Part shown: positions 60,090 through 64,000 of the stretch, in pieces | Layout: every line of letters starts with the position of its first letter | Numbering within the stretch: position 1 is the first letter of the stretch | From: Polyangiaceae bacterium | GTDB lineage: Bacteria; Myxococcota_A; Polyangia; Polyangiales; Polyangiaceae | Assembly: GCA_015075635.1 (NCBI GenBank) | Contig: JABTUA010000001.1 | Span: 434,001-498,000, forward strand | DNA: 64,000 nt | Reading direction: 5' to 3' | The notes under the pieces: generated by a model | What the model was told of the DNA's origin: nothing | The model's input: the letters and a program-made list of their open reading frames with translations, nothing else | Database searches by the model: none | Program-made: the position numbers and the translations under genes

Positions 60090-61718
60090 TCACATCCAGA
60101 ATCGCCCCACGAACACCTTGTCCTCGGAGAGCGCCTTGCTCACACCCACGACGAGGGCGCGGCCGTCGGGGAGCAGGATGACCGCGTGGGGGTCGGCCGG
60201 GTAGGTGAGCCAGGAATACCCGAGGCTGCCAAAGGAGGTGTCGGCGCTCCCGTCTTGGAGGAGCCGACCCAAGCGCAACGCCGTTCCGGCCTTCGAGGCC
60301 GTCACGATGCGGCCGGCGCCGTCGAGGGCCAGAATGCGCCCAGCTCCTTGCATCGCCTTGCCGCTCGCGCCGAAGCTCGTGTCCACGGCGCCCTGAGCGT
60401 CGAGCTGCACCACGAAGTCCTCGCCGGCGGCGTTCCCGCCCCCGACGACGACGCGCTTGTCCGGGCGCACGACCAGTCCGGTCGTCTCGGCTCCGCTCAG
60501 CGGGCTGAGGTAGGCGACGCCGGCGGTGCCGAAGCTGTCCATCGCGCCGCCGGGGGTGAGCCGCGCGACGAACACCGGCGTGCCCGGCTTGGTCGTCGTT
60601 CCGGCCAGCACGATCTTGTTGTCGGCATCCACCGCCACGGCGACGGCCTCGCTCGCTGAGGTGCCGGTGTCGATGATGACGAGCGCCTGCGTGCCGAAGG
60701 CCGTGTCCGGAGCCCCGCTGCCGTCCATGCGCGCGACCAGGGCGTGGGCCGGCGTCTGGTCGTTCTTGCCGGCGGCGAGGAGCTTGGTGCCGCTCTGGGC
60801 GAGGGCGGAGACGCTGCCGCCCGGTCCAACGAACTCACCCGTCGTGGCGAAGCTGGGGTCGAGGGCCCCGGCGGTGTCGAAGCGCGCGAAGAAGACGTTG
60901 TTGCCGGTGAAGTACCCGCCCACGACGACGCGCTGCTGCGCGTCCACGAAGACGCCGCGCGCGACGTGCTCGCCCGTGTTGACCGTGGTGTGCCGCGTGA
61001 CCACGCCGCTCGTGCCGAAGCTGGGATCGAGGACGCCCGCGTCGGAGTAGCGCGCGACGAAGTACGCCTTGACGTCCCCCGCGGTCGAGCCGGCGTCGCC
61101 GACCACGTAGATCTTCCCATCCGGGGCGAGGGCCGCAGCGCGCCCGCGGCTCCAGGCGCCATACGGGTTTTCGGTGATCACTCCCTGAGCACCGAAGCTG
61201 TTGTCGGCGCTTCCGGCAGGTCCACGGGCGAGCAGGTCGAGGTCCAAGGTCTTCTCCTGGCCTCCGCCCTGGGCGCGGAGGGTCACCTTCGCCGGGCCGT
61301 GGACCATGTCCGAGTCCGCCTGGATGATCACCTTCGTCGACTTGAAGCCGGCGGGCGCGACGACTGGGTCCGCCGTCGCTCCCGTCGGCAGTCCGAGGAA
61401 GTCCAGCGTGATCGGGTCCGTCATCGCGTTGCGCGTGATCGTGACCGTGACCTCCAGGGACTCCCCGTCGATCAGGGTGAGCGTCGTGCTCTCGACGCTG
61501 ATCGCGAAGCTCCCGACCGGAGGGATGCCGCCCGTGCCGCCGGCGTCGGACGCGCCTGCGCCGCCCGTACCGCCCGCGCCACCCGCGCCACCCGTGCTCG
61601 CGCCGGTGCACGTACGGGTTTCTTCGCAGGTGGTCTCGGCGCAGGCGTGGTTGATCAGCGCGAGGGCACCTGCGCCCGCCCACGCGAAAGCCCAACGAAG
61701 CCGCTCCCTGCCCTTCAC
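60090..61718 (-). CDS. Lipoprotein with delta-60 repeat propeller
   Basis: The start is GTG 61718. A signal peptide with Cys (LINHAC) is followed by a Gly/Thr linker and an Ig-like domain (about 65-165; VTVTITRNAMTDPITLDF). About eight repeats of the delta-60 type (LDPSFGTSGVV..., FVARYSDAG, IVLAGTTTKPG, VVVGGYFTGN) then form a probable beta-propeller. Such proteins are common in myxobacteria and are surface-exposed; the ligand is unknown. The 3' end meets the convergent paralogue 4 with a 3-bp gap. Confidence 0.85.
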   Translation of the reverse strand: MKGRERLRWAFAWAGAGALALINHACAETTCEETRTCTGASTGGAGGAGGTGGAGASDAGGTGGIPPVGSFAISVESTTLTLIDGESLEVTVTITRNAMTDPITLDFLGLPTGATADPVVAPAGFKSTKVIIQADSDMVHGPAKVTLRAQGGGQEKTLDLDLLARGPAGSADNSFGAQGVITENPYGAWSRGRAAALAPDGKIYVVGDAGSTAGDVKAYFVARYSDAGVLDPSFGTSGVVTRHTTVNTGEHVARGVFVDAQQRVVVGGYFTGNNVFFARFDTAGALDPSFATTGEFVGPGGSVSALAQSGTKLLAAGKNDQTPAHALVARMDGSGAPDTAFGTQALVIIDTGTSASEAVAVAVDADNKIVLAGTTTKPGTPVFVARLTPGGAMDSFGTAGVAYLSPLSGAETTGLVVRPDKRVVVGGGNAAGEDFVVQLDAQGAVDTSFGASGKAMQGAGRILALDGAGRIVTASKAGTALRLGRLLQDGSADTSFGSLGYSWLTYPADPHAVILLPDGRALVVGVSKALSEDKVFVGRFWM

Positions 61719-61766
61719 AGCGCGCGGATTCTAGCAGAAGTCGGGCTATCCTGCCGGCGGTAAGGG

Positions 61767-62159
61767 ATGCTCCCGCTCGCCGCAGGCCGCTGCTTCCGCA
61801 TCGAGATCGACGACGGTGTCGTGGTCTCGACGCTCTGGGGCGAAGGGGACACGCCGGACGTGGAGGAGTACGTCGCCGCGCTCGTGCCCATTCTTCAGCT
61901 GCGCGCGCCGGCTTGCATCCTGACCGACGCCACGGACATCGAGGATCTGACCATGCGCGCCCGCTGGGTGTACGCGCAGAGGATGACCGAGCACCGCCGC
62001 TTCCTGGCGCGGAGCGCCGTCGTCGGGCTGTCGCCGCGCATGGATGTCGTGCTCCGCGTGCTGGTGCGCGCGAGCGGGCGCAGCGACCTCAGGGTATTCT
62101 ACTCGCGGCAGGAGGCGATGGCCTGGCTCCGCGACGGGCTCGCGCTGCGGCGCGCTTGA
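61767..62159 (+). CDS. Small cytoplasmic protein, SpoIIAA/STAS-like
   Basis: The 130-residue protein has no signal peptide. Its strand-helix pattern (RCFRIEIDDGVVVSTLWGE, ACILTDATDIEDLT, LARSAVVGLSP, VLVRASGRSDLRVFYSRQEA, MAWL near the end) resembles the SpoIIAA-like/STAS fold found in many uncharacterised bacterial proteins. It is divergent from the delta-60 gene across 48 bp. The fold assignment is tentative. Confidence 0.6.
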   Translation: MLPLAAGRCFRIEIDDGVVVSTLWGEGDTPDVEEYVAALVPILQLRAPACILTDATDIEDLTMRARWVYAQRMTEHRRFLARSAVVGLSPRMDVVLRVLVRASGRSDLRVFYSRQEAMAWLRDGLALRRA

Positions 62160-62168
62160 GCGGGCTCG

Positions 62169-64000
62169 TCAGCTGGCGTCCACCTCCTCGAGCTCCAGCG
62201 CCTCGCTCTTCACGCTCGCAGGGGTGACGTCGAGCGAGCAGGTCTCGTTCGGGAAGCTCGACGTCGCAGCCTGCGCCGCGGTCTGCCCGGCGGGAAGCTC
62301 GAAGGTGCGGGCCGGGAGCTTGGCGACCCAGAGGCCGTGATCGTTCAGCGCCTGGTCGCCGCTGACGTGGGCGACCAGGAGCGCGCCGCCGTCGGTGGTG
62401 AGGCTCAGCCCGGACGGCGCGACGTGCGCGAGCTCACCGCCCGCCTGAAGCTCGATCGAGAGGGAGTCGCCGCTCGTGCGGTGAGCCTGGCTGTCGTGAG
62501 TCCCGAGCTCGATGCGGTTGCCGACCATGGGGGTGAACCGCGACAACGTCACGAAGCCGGAGGTCGGCAGCTCCCGCACGGCGACACCGGTAACGTCCTG
62601 CAAGATCGACCCGGTCCAGAACGCTGCGGCGCCCCGCGCCTCGCCGTCCGTCGAGACCGTGGCGACGAAGGTCCGCTCCGGGCTCATCTCGTGGGTGCCG
62701 ATGAAGGCGAGGTCGCCGGACGCGCGCAGGGTGCCGTCCGCGATGCGCACTCGGGTCGAGCCGCACGCGCCGAGGCGCCGCGCCCAGACCAGCTCGCCGT
62801 CTGCGTCGAAGCGGGCGAAGTAGGCGATCTCCTCGCTCGGGTCGAAGGACTGGCCACCGACGACGACATCTTGACCGACGGGCACGAGGGCGCCGCCGAG
62901 CGAGAGCTTTCCGGTCGGAAACGCGATGCGACGCGCGAAGCGCACCGCGCCTTGGGCGCTGGCGCGGACGAGCACCAGCTCCGAGCCGACGTGCGCGGGA
63001 GTCGTGCGCGAGTAGAGCACCGCGACGTCGCCGCCGGGCAGCGGCGTCAGCGCCACCGCCGAGAGCTCGCGCAGCTCGGGTCCCGGCAACCCGCTCGGCA
63101 GGCGCAGGCGGCGCCGCCAGGCGAGCTTCCCGTCGTAGTCGAGGGCCACCAGCGTGAAGCGGTCCGACGCGACCAGGATCTGCATTGGACTCGTCGCCAC
63201 GGCCAGCGCGCCGCGCGCGCTCGGCTCGAGAGCGAGCGCGGCCTCGTCGGGGAACAGCCCGAGCTCGATGGGGCGGTTCCACGCCACGCCGCCGCTGTCC
63301 GAGAGGTGCGTCACGCTGCCGACGTGCGCGCCCGAGACCACCCAGCTCGAGCCGTGCGCCTTCTCCACCAGAGCGCGGGCTTGCCCAGGCTTCTCGACGA
63401 ACGGGTGCGTGGCCTGGACGCCGCCCAGGCGCTTGGCCCAGGGCGTGAAGGTGGGGTTCTGGTAGGTCGCGCTGGTCGGGCCTTCGCCGAGCGGCAGCGC
63501 GCTCGGTGGAGGCAGCGCGCAGGCGCGCTTCTCGTTCGGCAGGTCGGCGAACGGGTGCGCGTCGTAGAGCGTCACGCTGCCCAGGGCGCCGTAGGCGTAG
63601 TCCTTGTTCCAGCCCATGTGTTTGGCCAGCTTCGAGAGCCCGAACTTCTTCCAGGGGATGGTCAGGCGAATGGCGGGCGTGAGCTCGAACCCGAGTCGGT
63701 AGTCCCAGCAGGGCGACTTGCCTTGGTCCGCCGTGAGCTCGCCGAAGGCGTGCAGCTCCGTCGAGAGACCAAAGGTGTCGTAGGCCAGGAGCGAGAGCCG
63801 CGGGCCGAAGCTCGCCTTGGAGCGACCAGTGCTCGACACCTCGACGGTGGGCGTCGAGAACTTCTTGGTGAGCTTGGGCGCCGGCGCGGAGACGCCGCTC
63901 TTCGTCCCCACGGACACCGCGACCCCGACGTCGAAGCCGTGCTCCGTGCGCGAGTGGAAGTACGTCGCGGAGTCGCCCTCGAGGCGGGCGGTGAAGTCGA
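62169..64000 (-). CDS. Large propeller-like secreted protein (partial, cut by right edge)
   Basis: The frame is open from its stop at 62169 to the end of the window (at least 610 residues), so the GTG at 63917 is not the true start. The part nearest the edge reads as beta-strands of a barrel or adhesive domain (ASFGPRLSLLAYDTFGLSTELHAFGEL). It is followed by propeller-like repeats (FTLVALDYDGKLAWRRRL, IAYFARFDADGELVWARRLG, RTFVATVSTDGEARGAAAFW). The N-terminus and any signal peptide lie outside. Function unknown. Confidence 0.7.
   Translation of the reverse strand, partial: DFTARLEGDSATYFHSRTEHGFDVGVAVSVGTKSGVSAPAPKLTKKFSTPTVEVSSTGRSKASFGPRLSLLAYDTFGLSTELHAFGELTADQGKSPCWDYRLGFELTPAIRLTIPWKKFGLSKLAKHMGWNKDYAYGALGSVTLYDAHPFADLPNEKRACALPPPSALPLGEGPTSATYQNPTFTPWAKRLGGVQATHPFVEKPGQARALVEKAHGSSWVVSGAHVGSVTHLSDSGGVAWNRPIELGLFPDEAALALEPSARGALAVATSPMQILVASDRFTLVALDYDGKLAWRRRLRLPSGLPGPELRELSAVALTPLPGGDVAVLYSRTTPAHVGSELVLVRASAQGAVRFARRIAFPTGKLSLGGALVPVGQDVVVGGQSFDPSEEIAYFARFDADGELVWARRLGACGSTRVRIADGTLRASGDLAFIGTHEMSPERTFVATVSTDGEARGAAAFWTGSILQDVTGVAVRELPTSGFVTLSRFTPMVGNRIELGTHDSQAHRTSGDSLSIELQAGGELAHVAPSGLSLTTDGGALLVAHVSGDQALNDHGLWVAKLPARTFELPAGQTAAQAATSSFPNETCSLDVTPASVKSEALELEEVDAS

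Noticed and set aside
63917..63917. GTG 63917 as the start of the last gene
   Set aside because: The frame stays open with protein-like sequence (FHSRTEHGFDVGVAV) to the window edge, so the gene is partial.

Overview
The window is about 64 kb of very GC-rich DNA from a bacterium that is almost certainly a member of the Myxococcota, probably Polyangia. The indications are a MYXO-CTERM-type sorting tail (gene 44424-45581), many lipoproteins with Gly/Ser/Thr linkers right after the lipobox cysteine, eukaryotic-type Ser/Thr kinases and a pseudokinase, MopE-type metal-binding repeats, delta-60 repeats and several TPR-PEGA proteins. No rRNA, tRNA, CRISPR array or prophage was found.

Layout. 1-4279 (minus): a czcC-czcB-czcA-like heavy-metal RND efflux operon; the pump gene runs off the left edge. 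4473-9947 (plus): a MopE-repeat lipoprotein with an inserted beta-propeller, a two-CBS protein, a radical SAM protein with a proline-rich tail, and a Gly-Thr/Cys-rich lipoprotein. 10023-19779 (plus, tightly packed): an M20 peptidase, a pseudokinase coupled to a degenerate HD-GYP protein, an ECF sigma factor with its zinc-finger anti-sigma factor and a STN/bactofilin-like membrane protein, then a Rossmann protein, a HAD hydrolase and an unknown membrane protein. 19776-28887: diguanylate cyclase, histidine kinase, TPR-PEGA protein, Ser/Thr kinase, a secreted lipoprotein and NAD-malic enzyme. 28884-36833: polysaccharide deacetylase, MBOAT acyltransferase, small membrane proteins and lipoproteins, an MBL-fold protein and a formylglycine-enzyme-like/LysM protein. 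36844-45581: another TPR-PEGA protein, three paralogous Cys-rich MopE-like lipoproteins, a Phd/VapC-type toxin-antitoxin pair beside a PIN remnant, and the MYXO-CTERM protein.

45705-56353 is the most unusual part. A two-gene module (TPR-PEGA membrane protein plus Gly-rich beta-helix lipoprotein), followed by an inward-facing DUF559 nuclease gene, is repeated in tandem with a period of about 2972 bp. The breakpoint lies inside the PEGA gene, so copies 2 and 3 of that gene have lost their signal peptide and TPR region. A 1963-bp group II intron sits in the spacer of copy 2, and the matching spacer of copy 1 is an exact empty site. The intron reverse transcriptase reads open end to end, but its YADD active site is displaced into another frame by two compensating indels.

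56354-64000 holds secreted and outer-membrane genes of unknown role: a possible small zinc-ribbon protein, Cys-rich and small lipoproteins, a beta-barrel-like protein, a fourth Cys-rich MopE-like lipoprotein, a delta-60 repeat lipoprotein, a small cytoplasmic protein, and a large propeller-like protein cut by the right edge.

Most of the coding capacity is directed at the cell envelope. All functions here are inferred from motifs read by eye; no database search was run.
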